A DNA stretch of 64,000 nt from Lucinisca nassula (GCA_963580285.1 CAUZLF010000226.1:29446-93445); one strand, 5' to 3'; shown: positions 12,151 to 24,891, counted from the stretch's first letter. Notes: generated from the letters alone by a model not told the origin. Translations and numbers: made by a program.

Positions 12151-14568
12151 GTGGTGACAGCTGTGCAACTGTGGTGATACCCAGCTAACAGTTGTGTTTT
12201 ATAAACGTTTTCAAAACGTCAGAAGGGACGTCAGGTAACTTTCGCTTGGATATATGCTGCAGCGTTAAACTAAAGATCAATTTTAATGTTTAACCGTCAG
12301 CTGTGAAACTGAGGTGATAGCGATATAACCTTTGGTGATAGCTGAGAAATTCAGGTGATAGTTGTGAAACAGAGATGTTTGCTATATAACCTGTTGGGAC
12401 AGCTGTGAAAATGAGGTGATAGCCGTATGCCCTTTGGTGAAAGGCTGTAAAAGTAAGGTGTATCTATACTTCCTGTGTTGAAAGCTGTTAGACTGGGGTG
12501 AAAGCCAAAAGACCTGTTGCGACAACTGCAAGTCTGATGTGATATCCGCACTTCCTGTGATTACAAATGTGAAACTAATGTCATAGCAATATTTCCCATA
12601 GTATATAACCCAGGTGATAACCATATTATTTGTGGTGACAGCTAAACTGAGGAGAAACAATATAACCTGTTATGATTGCTGTTTAACTCACGCTATATAA
12701 TCTGTGGTGAACGCTGTGAAATTCACACGATGGCCATAACACCTGTGGTGACCGCTGTGAAACCGAGGAGATAGCCATACTACCAGTAGGGAAAGCTCTG
12801 AAAGCCATACGATAGCCATATTAGCTATGGTGATAGCTGCGAAACTAATGTGAAAGCCATTTTACCTGTTTTACCTGTTTTGTTTGCTGCGAAACCCATG
12901 TGATAGCCATACCACCTATGGTGACAGCTGTGAAACTAATATTACTGCTACATAATCTGTGGTGACCACTTTAAAATCTTAGGGGATAGCCATATTACCC
13001 GTGGTGATATTTATAAAACGGATGTGATAGCTATACTACCTGTGGTTATAGATGAGAAACTCACGTTATAGCCTTATTATCTGAGGATTATTTATTTATC
13101 GTGCTAACAGATTTGAAAGTGAAGTGATTGTCATGTCATATGTGCTGTTAGCTGTGAGACTCGGGTGATGGATAGAAGCCTCCGTGGTGTAGTGGTTACG
13201 ATAGTCGCCTTGTAAACCAGGGATCGCAGGATCGATCCCGGGCTTCTCCAGACTTTCGGATGTGTCTTAAACCGAGATCTCGTCTCCGTATGACCTTAGC
13301 TTTGGTGGGATGTATAACTCAAACACCCACTCACTCAGTTGATGGACATTCTACCTGTTGCGATAATGGAGATACAAAGGTCACTGCTATATAACATTGA
13401 TGACAGCTGTGAAACTGATGTGATAGCTAAACTTCCTATGGTGATAGCTGTGACACCGAGGTGATAGCATCTTACCTGCGGTGATAAAGTAAAACTCAGA
13501 TTGTAGTCATATTACCAATGTTGAAAGCCGTGAAACGATGCGATAGCCATTCTACATTTGGTGATAAATGTAATGCTTAGGTGATAGCTGTGAAACTCAA
13601 GTGATAGCCATACTACCTCTGGTGAAAAATGTGAAACACAGGTGATTTCTATTCTGTCTCTGGCGATAGCTGTGAAACTGAGGTGATAGACATATTTCTG
13701 TGGTGACAGCTGTAACTCTGATGTAAAATCCAGCTGTGAAACTAATGTGATAGCTTTATTCCCTGTGGTGGTAGCTGTGAAACCCAGGTGATAACCATTC
13801 TGCAGGTGGTGACAATTTTGAAACACAGGTGAATGCTATATTACATGTGGTGAAAGCTGTTTTCTTGTGGTGATAGCTGTGAATACGAGGTGATAGCATA
13901 TCACCCGAGGTGACAACTGTAACTGTCAGATTATAGCAAGATTACCTGTGGTGACGTCTGTGAAACTGAGGCTATAGCCATACTACCTGTGGTAATAAGT
14001 GTGATGCTGAAGTGATAGCTGTGAAACTCAAGTAATAGCCATACTACCTCTGGTGACAATGATGAAACACAGGTGATTGCTATATTACCTATGGGCGACA
14101 GATGTGAAACACAGATGATAGCTATATATCTTATAGTAACAGCTGTAAGTCTGATGTCATATGTAAACCATCTTTGGTGACAGCTGAGAAAGTAATGTGA
14201 TAGCCATATTACCTGTGAATATCAAACTATCAATTAAGAAAGCTGAGAAACTCAGCTAAAAATGATGTTATCTGTGGTAGAAGCTGTAAAACTAAGGCGA
14301 CAGCCATGTTACCTGATTTGATTGCTGTGAAAATCATGTGATAGCCATACTACCTATATTGCCAGCTGTGAAACTGAGGTGATTGTTATATAACCTGTGA
14401 TGACAGCTGTGCACCTCAGGTGGCAGCCATATTACCTGTGGTGATAACTGTGACTACCTCTGGTGACAGCTGTAAATAAGAGGTGTTTACTGTATTACCT
14501 TTCTTTTACGACAGTTGTGAAAACTGAGATGGTAGGTTTTGTGTGTGAAACAGGGGTGACAGCAAAGT
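12151..14568 (+). repeat. Type B minisatellite array (41-bp unit)
   Basis: Tandem array of a unit made of a 20-bp half, GGTGACAGCTGTGAAACTGA, and a 21-bp half starting GGTGATAGCC and ending ATATTACCTGT. It differs from type A mainly in the second half-unit. It is bounded by E copies in opposite orientation (left plus, right minus), both with their 3' ends against the array. A SINE interrupts it at 13,174-13,340. Confidence 0.88.
13174..13340 (+). mobile_element. tRNA-derived SINE
   Basis: The head at 13,178-13,249 resembles a tRNA: GCCTCCGTGGTGTAGTGGTTA gives an A-box-like region, and GATCGATCCCGGGC a B-box-like region. The body continues through ACCGAGATCTCGTCTCCGTA to a tail ACTCAAACACCCACTCACTCA. 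TGATGGA occurs directly before the head (13,167-13,173) and directly after the tail, a plausible 7-bp target-site duplication. The tRNA stems are too degraded for a working tRNA. Confidence 0.75.
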
Positions 14569-15048
14569 AGAAGTAAAACAAAGATCAGGAATCGATACAA
14601 TTAACTTAATCCACCCATCAAAGACACCAAATGGAAAGAAACACAAACATTAAGCGACCAGACCATAATGGAAACCTAAACAAAGGAAGGCCATAAGGAC
14701 AGTTACTTTCCCACAAAATGGCCATATGGGCATCCAAAATAAAAAGACACAAGTGATACACACAGTAAGTAACAAACAACAACATAAATAAATCGCCACA
14801 GAAGAACCGCCTTGGAACGGTCAGTGGAAAGATTTCCACTTGGGGCTTTAATCGATTTTACGTGGCCACAATCCTCGCCCTTACTTCCGTCGCGATTTAG
14901 ACAAATAATTTGTTCAGTCCGCATGAAAGCCTCCTAACTAATCAGTGCAACATCTCCGTGAACACAAATAATCAAAGAAACACAGAGGTGAGACAACGGT
15001 GAGGACTAGACAGCAAGAAACCACTGAAATGCTGGAGCAAAAGAAAAA
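14569..15048 (-). mobile_element. E repeat, near-complete copy
   Basis: Reverse-orientation E from AGAAGTAAAACAAAGATCAGG to GCTGGAGCAAAAGAAAAAT. Its 3' terminus abuts the end of the type B array. It retains the internal GACCGTTCCAAGGCGG block (as reverse complement near 14,812) and ATTTAAGCC-type junction sequence. Confidence 0.8.
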
Positions 15049-15272
15049 TATACTTCGATGGGCCCGACCAGAGACAGAGCATCAGGCACCAACCAACATT
15101 ACCTTGAATTAGATCTCTCTAACTCTCAATAAGCCTTTACGTTGGAACCGTCATATAATCTGAGGCCTGATCCACCGGCGTGCCATTAAAGAGGGAAGCA
15201 AAGTTGCTAACCGTGATTGGGTTAACTACCATGCATGCAGTCTGTCGTATAATATCCATGTTGTACCCAATC
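15049..15272. other. No feature recognised
   Basis: About 220 bp of unassigned sequence between the E copy and the H1 element. No repeat similarity or coding signal seen. Confidence 0.4.
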
Positions 15273-15277
15273 TTTTT

Positions 15278-15309
15278 AGCTCACCTGTCACGTAGTGACG
15301 AGGTGAGCT
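15278..15309. other. Terminal hairpin of H1
   Basis: Left arm AGCTCACCTGTCAC, loop GTA, right arm GTGAC-G-AGGTGAGCT: a 14-bp stem with one bulged G. It lies at the 3' end of the minus-strand element, next to the TTTTTAG boundary. Confidence 0.8.
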
Positions 15310-15506
15310 TTTGGGATCACTTTTTGTCCGTCGTCCGTCGTGCGTGCGTGCGTCCGTGCGTCCGTGCGTCCGTCCGTCCGTAAACAATTTCAAATAAGTA
15401 TATCTCCAATACCCCATGGCGAATCTTGATCAAATTTCATGTGAATCATCATCAGGTAGGGGGAAAGGCTGTATAAGGTTTTTGGGCTGATCAGATTGGA
15501 ATTCTG

Positions 15507-15520
15507 GTTGCCATGGCAAC
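15507..15520. promoter_or_regulatory. RFX X-box-like palindrome in H1
   Basis: GTTGCCATGGCAAC, a perfect 14-bp palindrome identical to the canonical inverted-repeat RFX binding site. The same motif recurs at the equivalent place in other H elements. Binding is inferred from motif identity only. Confidence 0.45.
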
Positions 15521-18500
15521 ATATAGCTCCCATAGACTTATAATGGGAAAACATTTTAAAATCTTCTTCTCTGAAACCACAGGGCCCAGAGCTTAGATAT
15601 TAAGCATGTAGCAAGGGCAAGTGGTCAACTACATAATTCCTGCCAATCATGCCCCTCGGTGCCAAATGGGCCACGCCCTAGGGCCCCTTCGCTCCCATAG
15701 ACTAATAATGGAAAAAAGCTTCAAAAATCTTCTTCTCTGAAACCACAAAGCACAGAGCTTAGATATTTAGCATGTAGCAATAGCAAGTGGTCACCTACAT
15801 AATTCCTGCCAATCATGCCCCTGGGTTCAAAAAGGGCCATGCCCCGGGGCCCCTTCGCTCCCATAGACTCATAATGGAAAAAAAGCTTCAAAAATCTTCT
15901 TCTCTGAAACCGCAGGGCCCAGAGCTTATATATTTAGCATGTAGCAATGGCAGGTGGTCACCTACATAATTCCTGCCAATCATGCCCCTGGGTTCCAAAT
16001 GGGCCACGCCCCGGGGCCCCTTCGCTCCCATAGACTCATAATGGAAAAAAAGCTTCAAAAATCTTCTTCCCTGAAACCACAGGGCCCAGAGCTTATATAT
16101 TTAGCATGTAGCAATGGCAGGTGGTCACCTACATAATTCCTGCCAATCATCCCCCTGGGTTCCGAATGGGCCACGCCCCGGGGCCCCTTCGGTCCCATAG
16201 ACTCATAATGGAAAAAAAGCTTCAAAAATCTTCTTCTCTGAAACCACAGGGCCCAGAGCTTATATATTTAGCATGTAGTAACAGCAAGTGGTCACCTACA
16301 TAATTCCTGCCAATCATGCCCCTGGTGTCCAAACGGACCACGCCCCGGGGCCCATTAGCTCCTATAGACTCATAATGAAAAAAAGCTTCAAAAATCTTCT
16401 TCTCTGAAACCATAGGGCCCAGAGCTTAGATAATTAGCATGTAGGAAGGGCAAGTGGTCAACTACATAATTGCTGCCAATCATGCCCATGGGTTCCAAAT
16501 GGTCCACGCCCCGGGGCCCCTTCGCTCCCATAGACTCATAATGGAACAAAAAGCTTCAAAAATCTTCTTCTCTGAAATCACAGGACCAAGAGCTTAGATA
16601 TTTAGCATGTAGCAATGGCAAGTGGTAACCTATATAATTCCTGCCAATCATGCCCCTGGGGTCGAAATTGGCCACACCTTTGGGCCCCTTAGCTCCTATA
16701 TACTCATAATGGAAAAAAAAGTTCAAAAATCTTCTTCTCTGAAACCACAGGGCCCAGAGCTTAGATATTAAGCATGTAGCAAGGGCAAGTGGTCAACAAC
16801 ATAATTCCTGCCAATCATGCCCCTCGGTGCCAAATGGGCCACGCCCTAGGGCCCCTTAGCTCCCAATGACTCATAATGGAAAAAAAAGCTTCAAAAATCT
16901 TCTTCTCTGAAACCACAAAGCCCAGAGCTTAGATATTTAGCATGTAGCAATAGCAAGTGGTCACCTACATAATTCCTGCCAACTATGCCCCTGGGTTCAA
17001 AAAGGGCCATGCCCCGGGGCCCCTTCGCTCCCATAGACTCATAATGGAAAAAAGGCTTCAAAAATCTTCTCTGAAACCACAGGGCCCAGAGCTTATATAT
17101 TTAGCGTGTAGCAATGGCAGTTGGTCACCTACATAATTCCTGCCAATCATGCCCCTGGGTTCCAAATGGGCCACGCCCCGGGGCCCCTTCGCTCCCATAG
17201 ACTCATAATGGAAAAAAAGCTTCAAAAATCTTCTTCTCTGAAACCACAGGGCCCAGAGCTTATATATTTAGCATGTAGCAATGGCAGGTGGTCACCTACA
17301 TAATTCCTGCCAATCATCCCCCTGGGTTCCAAATGGGCCACGCCCCGGGGCCCCTTCGCTCCCATAGACTCATAATGGAAAAAAAGCTTCAAAAATCTTC
17401 TTCTCTGAAACCACAGGGCCCAGAGCTTATATATTTAGCAGGTAGTAACAGCAAGTGGTCACCTACATAATTCCTGCCAATCATGCCCCTGGTGTCCAAA
17501 CGGACCACGCCCCGGGGCCCATTAGCTCCTTTAGACTCATAATGAAAAAAAGCTTCAAAAATCTTCTTCTCTGAAACCATAGGGCCATGAGCTTAGATAA
17601 TTAGCATGTAGGAAGGGCAAGTGGTCAACTACATAATTCCTGCCAATCATGCCCCTGGGTTCCAAATGGTCCACGCCCCGGAGCCCCTTCGCTCCCATAG
17701 ACTCATATTGGAACAAAAAGCTTCAAAAATCATCTTCTCTGAAACCACAGGGCCCAGAGCTTAGATATTTAGCATGTAGCATTGGCAAGTGGTAACCTAT
17801 ATAATTCCTGCCAATCATGCCCCTGGGGTCGAAATTGGCCACACCTTTGGGCCCCTTAGCTCCTATATACTCATAATGGAAAAAAAGTTCAAAAATCTTC
17901 TTCTCTGAAACCACAGGGCCCAGAGCTTAGATATTAAGCATGTAGCAACGGCAAGTGGTCACCAACATAATTCCTGCCAATCATGCCCCTGGGTTCCAAA
18001 TGGGCCACGCCCCGGGGCCCCTGAGCTCCTATAGACTCATAATGAAAAAAAAAAAAAGCTTCAAAAATCTTCTTCTCTGAAACCACAGAGCCCAGAGCTT
18101 AGAAATTTAGCATGTAGCAACGGCAAGTGGTCACCTACATAGTTCCTGCCAATCATGCTCCTGGGGTCCAAACATCCCATGCCCTGGGGCCCCTTAGCTC
18201 CCATAGACTCAAACTGGAAAAAAGCTTCAAAAATCTTCTCCTCTGAAACCGCAGGGCCCAGAGCTTAGGTAATTAGCATGTAGCAACGGCAAGTAGTCAT
18301 CTACATAATTCCTGCCAATCATGCTCCTGGGGTCAAAATTGGCCACGCCCGCGGGCCCCTTAGCTCCCATTGACTCATAATAGAAAAAAGCTTCAAAAAT
18401 CTTATTCTCTGAAATCACAGGGCCCAGAGCTTAGATATTTAGCATGTAGCAACAGCAAGTGGTCACCTACATAATTCCTGCCAATCATGCCCCTGTTGTC

Positions 18501-19373
18501 AAAACGAGCCACGCCCCGGGGCCCCTTAGCTCCTATAGACTCATAATGGAAAAAATGCTTCAAAAATCTTTTTCTCTGAAACCACAGCGCCCAGAGCTTA
18601 GATAATTAGCATGTGGCAATGGCAAGTGGTCACGTACATAAATCATGCCAATCATGCCCCTGGGGTTCAAATGGGCCACGCCCCGGGGCCCCTTAGCTCC
18701 CCTAGACTCATAATGGAAAAAAGCTTCAAAAATCTTCTTCTCTGAAACCACAGGGCCCAGAGCTTAGATATTTAGCATGTGGCAATGACAAGTGGTCACC
18801 TGCATAAATCCTGCCAATCATGCCCCTCTGGTCCAAATGGGCCACACCCTGGGACCCCCTTAGCTCCCATAGACTCAAAATGGAGAAAAGCCTCAAAAAT
18901 CTTCTTCTCTGAAACCATAGCGCCCAGAGCTTAGATTTTTAGCATGTAGCAACGGCAAGAGATCACCTACATATTCCCTGCTAATCATGCCCCTGGGGTC
19001 CAAATGGGCCACGCCCCGGTGCCCCTTAGCTCCCATAGACTCTAAATGGAAGAAAGCTTAAAAAATCTTCTTCTCAGAAACTGTGAAGCACAGAACTTAG
19101 ATATTTAGTCCAAATTGACCAAATCCTGTGGCCCCTTAACTCCAACAAACTTATAATGGAAAAAAAGCTTCAAACATCTTCTTTGAAACCATGAAATACA
19201 GACCTTAGATATTTAGTATATAGCAACACAAAATGGTCACCTACATAAATCCTGCCAACCATGCCCTTTGGGTCAAAATTGGCCAAGCCCCAGGGCTCAT
19301 TAGCTTCTATAGACTTATACTGGAAAAAAAACTTAAAGAAAAATCTTCTTTTCCAAAACCATAAGGCACAGAT

Positions 19374-19540
19374 TTTGTTTGATTTGAGGTTTTACATCCC
19401 TGTCAACACTGTATAGGTCATTTTGGAGATGTCTCTTCCAATTTTGTGGGACTTTTTACCTGACATTGAGATGAAATTACATCTCAAGCCCTGTCGCCCA
19501 ATGAAACCAATAGGGTTTATACGCATGGACACCGCTTTAC
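19374..19540 (-). mobile_element. S2 SINE fragment in H1
   Basis: Reverse copy of a SINE whose own-strand tail reads GTAAAACCTCAAATCAAAC. It covers the 3' part only (through GGCGACAGGGCTTGAGATG) and lies among the last 167-bp units of H1. Confidence 0.7.
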
Positions 19541-19640
19541 CTGAGCTTAGATATTTAGTATGTAGCAATGTCAAGTGGTCTCCTACACTAATGATTTTCT
19601 GGTACACAGGTGAGCGATATAGGGCCATTGGGCCCTCTTG

Positions 19641-19889
19641 TTATATCGAAGAATGATTTTACGAAATTGGGTGCTAAATACTATCTTTAGCGACAGCTGT
19701 AAAAATTTAAAAGAAAGACCCAGATAGCGCCACAGTCACAAGACACAGCCCACCCACGACAGGAAGAGGAAACATACACAAAACAAGAAAAAATACGAGT
19801 GTTTATGAAACGGAACAATCAGCCCTCTCTTCCCCACAGGGGGTGATCAGACCATTAGAAAACACTAAACAACAACTCACAACAAATTC
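19641..19889. other. Spacer before type B array
   Basis: Contains one isolated AGCGACAGCTGTAAAA unit near 19,680, then unassigned sequence. No gene recognised. Confidence 0.4.
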
Positions 19890-22403
19890 GCAGATATGCG
19901 ATGATAGCCATGCTACCCGTGGTGATAGCCATATTACCTGTGGTGATAGCTATAAAATGTAGGTGAAAAACTGTGGTGACAGCTGTCAAATTAAGGTGAT
20001 AGCCATAATACCTTTGGAGATAGTTGTGAAATTCAGGTGATAGACTGTGAAACTTAGTTGATAGCTTTATTACATATTTGGGCAACTATTACTCAAGTAA
20101 TGGCCATATTAACTGTGGCGATAACTGTGAAACTAAGGGGATAGCCATACTAACTCTGCAAACAGCTGTGAAACAGAGGTGACAGCTGTACTACCGGAAG
20201 TGACAAGCCGAAGCGATAGGCATATTACCTATAATGATAGTTGTGGAATTCAGATGATAGTTATACTAAGCATAGTGAAACTCAGGCGAAATATGTGAAG
20301 CTGAGGTGACAGCCATATTACCTGTGGTGGAAGCTGTAAAATTGAGGTTATAGCCACATTACCATCTGTGATAGCAATGAAGCCAGGTGATAACCATACT
20401 AGTTGTAGCGACAGTTGTAAAACAGATGTTATTTCTGCATTACCTCTTGTGACAGCTGTCAGCAGATGTCATAACCGTTTTACTTGTGATTATAGCTGTG
20501 AAATTCAAGTCATGGTCATATTTCTTGTTGTGAAGCTCAAGTGATAGCCATATTTCCTGAGGTGACAGCTGTGAAATGGAGGTGATAGCCATATTACATG
20601 CATTTATAGCTATGGAACCCAGATGATAGCAATATAAACTGAGGGGATATCGTTGTTACCTGTAGGAATACATCTGAAACTCGGGTGATAACCATACTAA
20701 CTGTTTGACAATTATGTATCATAGTTGACTGCTGTACTATCTGTGGTAACGACTGTCAAACTAAGGTGATAGCAATTTAACTTTTGTGAAGGAAAGCTGA
20801 GAAAGTCAGGTGATAGCCATATTACTTGTTGTGATAGCTGTGAAACTAAAATGATAGCCATACAAAATATAGTTAAACGATTGCTATATAATATATGGTG
20901 ACAGCTGTGAAACTGAGGTGATGGCGATATTGCCTTTGGCGATGGCTGTTTAACTCTGGTGATAACCATACTACTCAGGTGATGGCCATATAGCCTGTAG
21001 TGATAGCTGTCAAGCTAAGGGGATAGCCAAACAAGCTATGGGAATAGCTGTGAAACAGACTTGATTGCTGTATTACCTGTGGCAGCTGTCAAACCGAGGT
21101 GACAGGCATATTACAGATGATAGTCATACTGCTTCTTGTGAAACTCAGGTGATAACCATATGACCTGAGGTGTAAAATGCGAAACTGAGGTGACAGCCAT
21201 ATTAACTGTGGTGGTAGCTGTAAAACTGAGTTTATAGCCATATTACCGGCGGTGATGCGTCTGACTGGTGATCAGAAGTACGCGGATTCAATACTTGCCG
21301 GGGTTGGCAGTATTTTTTTCGTGGAGATTGATCATTATATCGTTTCTATCATCATTCGTTCCCTTCCGCTGATTCAAGAAGGGCAGTTGTCAGTTTCTGG
21401 CGAAAGAATGTACACTGTACTGGTCAACCACTTATGTACAAGACAGCCCAGGAAACGTGTGGATAGGTAAACTGACAGGCTCAAAAATTACATAGCGTTG
21501 ACTTGGCCATTAAACTGCAATCAATGAAAACAAAAACCTGTGAACTCATGTGATAGCATTACTACCTGTGGTGACAGCTGGGAAAACATGGGGTTAACCG
21601 TATGAGTTTTAGTGACTGTTGTGAAACAGAGGTGATTGTTGTATAACATGTTGTGACAGCTGTCAACCAAGATAACAGCCGTATTATCTGTAATGATAGC
21701 TCTGAAATTCAGGTGATTATGTTTGTGGGAAGCTCAGATGATAGCTATACTTCCTGTGGTGACAGCTGTGAAATGGAGGTGATATCCATATTAGCTCTGG
21801 TGATAGCTGTGAAACTCAGTTGACAGCAATATAACCTGTGGTTACAGCTGTCAAACTAAGGTGACCTTAGTGATATCACCTGTAGTGATAGCTCTGAAAC
21901 TCAGGTGATAAACCATTCTACCTGTTGTGACAAGTGTGAAACATAGTGGATTGCTGTATTACTTGTGGTGACAGCTGTCAGTCTGAGGTGATAGCGATAT
22001 GATCTTTGGTGATAGATGTAAAAGTCAGGTGATAACCATACTACCTGTTGTGAAGGAAAGCTGAGATATTCAGATGATACCATATTACTTGTGGTGATAG
22101 CTGTGAAACTAAGGTGACAGCCATACTACCATACATGGTAAAATTATTGCTATATATTATGTTATGACAGCTGTGAAATTGATGTGATAGCCATATTACC
22201 TGTGGTGATGTGATGATAGCTAAGAAACTGAGGTAATGGCGATATTACCTGCTGAAAGCTGTGAACCTCTGGTGATAACCAAACTACCTGTTCTGACATT
22301 TGTGAAACGGAGGTCATTGCTTAATAACCTGAGGTGACAGTTGTGAAACTGAGGTGTTTGTCATACCACCTTTGGTGATAGCTGTGAAACAGGGTTTAAA
22401 ACT
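19890..22403 (+). repeat. Type B minisatellite array
   Basis: Same 41-bp dimeric unit as 12,151-14,568 (GGTGATAGCCATATTACCTG alternating with GACAGCTGTGAAACTGAGG). Interrupted by a SINE3 copy at 21,252-21,537. Its right edge is a minus-strand E copy with the E 3' end facing the array. Confidence 0.87.
21252..21537 (+). mobile_element. SINE3 copy, 5'-truncated
   Basis: Starts within the tRNA-like head (GTCTGACTGGTGATCAGAAG). It continues CTGATTCAAGAAGGGCAGTTG and GAAAGAATGTACACTGTACT and ends ATTAAACTGCAATCAATG plus an A-rich tail. The same family occurs at 51,813 with a complete head and a nested insertion. Confidence 0.75.
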
Positions 22404-22766
22404 AGAGGTGAAGACAGTGATCAGGAATGGATTCAATTACCCCTAATCTCCTAACAGAGACAACAATGGGAAATAATTCGAAATTGAAATAACTAAATCC
22501 TAATGAAAACACCACAAGCGGATAGCCAAAAGGACTTTTACTTTCACACAAAAATGGCCAAACAGCGATCGAAAATAAAAAGACATAAGCAATACATACA
22601 TGCAAAGACGCACTGTAACAATAATAAACCACAACACAAGAACCGCCTTGGAATGGTCAGCAAAAAGTATTCAACTCAGGGGCTTAAATCGATTTTACAT
22701 GGCCTCAGTCCTCGTCCTTGGTTCTTTTATGGTTTAGACAAATAATTGTTAAAGTCCGCATAAAGT
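22404..22766 (-). mobile_element. E repeat, partial copy
   Basis: Begins AGAGGTGAAGACAGTGATCAGG (reverse of the E terminus) against the array and ends at TAAAGTCCGCATAAAG, so the 5' third of E is missing. Confidence 0.72.
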
Positions 22767-22867
22767 CACATCACATGTGTTGACAGCTGTAAAACTGGAA
22801 ACTCAGGAGATAGCAATATTACCCGTGGCGATATCTATAAGACTCATTTGAAAGCCTTACCCCGGAG
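22767..22867 (+). repeat. Short type B remnant between two E copies
   Basis: Roughly 100 bp containing TTGACAGCTGTAAAACTGG and GATAGCAATATTACCCGTGG, clearly type B. It sits between a minus and a plus E copy. Confidence 0.65.
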
Positions 22868-23400
22868 TCTAACTGTTGGTTTTCTTTTGCTCCGGCATTT
22901 CATTGGTTTATTGCTTTCGAGTCCTCACCGTTGTTTCATCTCCATGGTTGTTTGAGCTTTTGTGTTCACAGAGATGTTGCACTGATGAGTTAGGAGGCCT
23001 TCATGCGGACTGAACAAATTATTTGTCTAAATCGCGACGGAAAGGCGAGTATTGTGACCACGTAAAATCGATTTAAGCCCCCCCCCCCACACACACACAC
23101 ACACACACGCACACACACCCAAGTGAAATTCGTTTCCACTGACCTTTCCAATACGGTTCTTCTGTCGCAGTTTATTTTTGTTATGATTTGTTTTGGGTGT
23201 TTGCGTCGCTCATATTATTTTATTTTGGATAGCCTATTGGCCATTTTGTGGGAAAGTATCTGTCCTTTTGGCTTTCCGCTGTTGATGTTTCCATTGGGGT
23301 CTGTTGTTACATGTTTGTGTTTCTTTCTCTTTGGTGTCTCTGATGGGAGCTGTTGGTTATTTGTATCGATTCCTGATCATTGCCTCCACTTCTGTTTTAT
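22868..23400 (+). mobile_element. E repeat, full-length copy
   Basis: The most complete E: TCTAACTGTTGGTTTTC to CATTGCCTCCACTTCTGTTTT. A C run followed by (AC)n at 23,079-23,118 is expanded at the internal ATTTAAGCCCCC junction, where other E copies carry shorter C tracts. The 3' end runs directly into type B units. An overlapping 136-codon plus-strand frame (23,123-23,533) crosses from E into the array and is not treated as a gene. Confidence 0.8.
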
Positions 23401-24750
23401 TACCTGGACTGACAGCTGTGAAACTGAGGTGATAGCCATATTATATATAGTGGCAACTGTTATTCAGGTGTGGCCATATATAGCCTGCGGTGATAGAGGT
23501 GAGTGCTGCATTACCTGTGGTGACAGCTGCTAAACCGAGGTTATATGTATATTACCTATAATGGCATGTGTAAAAATCAGGTGATAGTCATACTACTTCT
23601 TGTGAAATACAGGTGACAGCCATATTGCCTGAGGTGAAAGATATGAAACTGAGGTGGCAGCCATATTACCTGTGGTGGTAGCTGTTAAAGCCATATTACC
23701 TGCTCAGATGATAGCCTTACTACCTGTGGTGACAGCTGAGAAACTCAGGTGATATCCATACTCAATTTAGTAATAGCTATGAAACAGAGGCGATTACTGT
23801 AAAATACAGGCAAGAACCATATTACCTGCGATGATAGCTGTGAAAATCAGGTGATAGTCATATTTCTTGTTGTGAAGCTCAGGCGACAGCTATATTTCCT
23901 GAGATGACCGCTATGAAACGGAGGTGATAGCCATATTACCTAAGGTGATAGCTGTGAAACTCTGTTGAAAACAATATAAACTGTGGTGACAGCTGTCAAA
24001 CTGAGGTGATAGCCATGTTACCTGCAGTGATAGCTTTGAAACTCGTCCGATAATCATACTGCCGGTTGTGACAATTGTGAAGCATTGTTGATTAGTATAA
24101 TTATTACCTATGGTGTCAGATGTAAACCTGAGGTGAAAGCGAAATAACCTTTGGTGATATATGTGAATATTCTGGTGATAGCCATATTACCTGCTGTGAA
24201 GGAAAGCTGAGGTGATTGCTATAATATATGTGGTGACAGCTGTGAAACTGAGGTGATAGCCATATTAACTGCGGTGTTGTGATGGTAGCTGAAAAATTCG
24301 GGTGATACCAATGTTGACTTTGTTGATAGTTGTTAAACTCCTTTAACCATACTACTTATTGTGACTTTTGTGAGACAGAGGTCATTGATTAACAACCCGT
24401 GGTGACAGTTGTAAAACTGAAGAGTTAGCCATACTACCTGTGGTGATCGCAGTGAAACTTAGGTGATCGCCATATTACCTGTGGTGATATCTGTGAGAAT
24501 AAGTTCAAAGCCATACAAGCCAAAATATTAATGGTAAAAGGTGTGTGCGGCATCAGTTGTGATAGCCATTCTACCTGGCAATTCAACCTGTGGTGACATG
24601 CGTATAACTCAGGTAACAGCCTCATCACCTGTGGTGATAGCTGTGAAACTTACCCGTGTAGACATATATGACCCAGTTGACAGTCGTTCTTCCTCTGATG
24701 ATAGCTGTGCTACTAAGATGACAGCCATATTAACTGTGGTGATAGCTAAG
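23401..24750 (+). repeat. Type B minisatellite array
   Basis: Diverged 41-bp units with frequent AGGTGATAGCCATATTACCT. It begins at the E terminus at 23,400 and ends where an S2 SINE fragment starts. Confidence 0.85.
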
Positions 24751-24891
24751 ATTTGTTTGTCAATAGTCTTTACTTCCCAGGCAATACCATTTTGGATATT
24801 TGGAGGTTGCTTTAGATTTTGAGGGACTTTTACCCGACACTGAGATAAACTGACATCTCAAGGCCTACCACCCAAAGAAACCGCAAGGGTT
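24751..24891 (-). mobile_element. S2 SINE fragment
   Basis: Diverged reverse copy: ATTTGTTTGTC...GGGACTTTTACCCGACACTGAGAT...GACATCTCAAGGCC. It lies between the type B array and the H2 element. Confidence 0.6.

Larger units (their letters stand above)
15273..19640 (-). mobile_element. H1: non-autonomous element with 167-bp tandem core
   Basis: On the minus strand the element starts AACAAGAGGGCCCAATGG at 19,640, followed by GCCC TATATCGCTCACCTG. It ends at 15,273 with GTCCGTCG-type triplet runs, a hairpin and AGGTGAGCTAAAAA. Between the ends lie about 24 tandem units of 167 bp (for example the starts at 15,787, 15,954, 16,121 and 17,121, 17,288 differ by exactly 167), each with GGGCCACGCCCCGGGGCCCC and CTTCTTCTCTGAAACCACAG. 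Unit identity is high in 15,600-17,600 and lower towards 19,300. No transposase is present. The 3' hairpin followed by CTAA resembles Helitron-type ends, but flanking bases do not fit the A|T insertion rule cleanly, so the class is unresolved. Confidence 0.78.

Noticed and set aside
15787..16303. Repeated 60-codon frames of near-identical sequence every 167 bp
   Set aside because: Frames are produced by the 167-bp satellite; each is cut at the same place by the repeat, and there is no conserved start or product.
15273..19640. Definite Helitron assignment for H elements
   Set aside because: The 3' hairpin plus CTAA fits, but the 5' end starts AACAAG rather than TC, and the 3' base is followed by A rather than T in most copies. 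Kept as unresolved class.
23123..23533. 136-codon plus-strand frame
   Set aside because: It starts inside an E repeat and runs into the type B array; other E copies have the frame interrupted.
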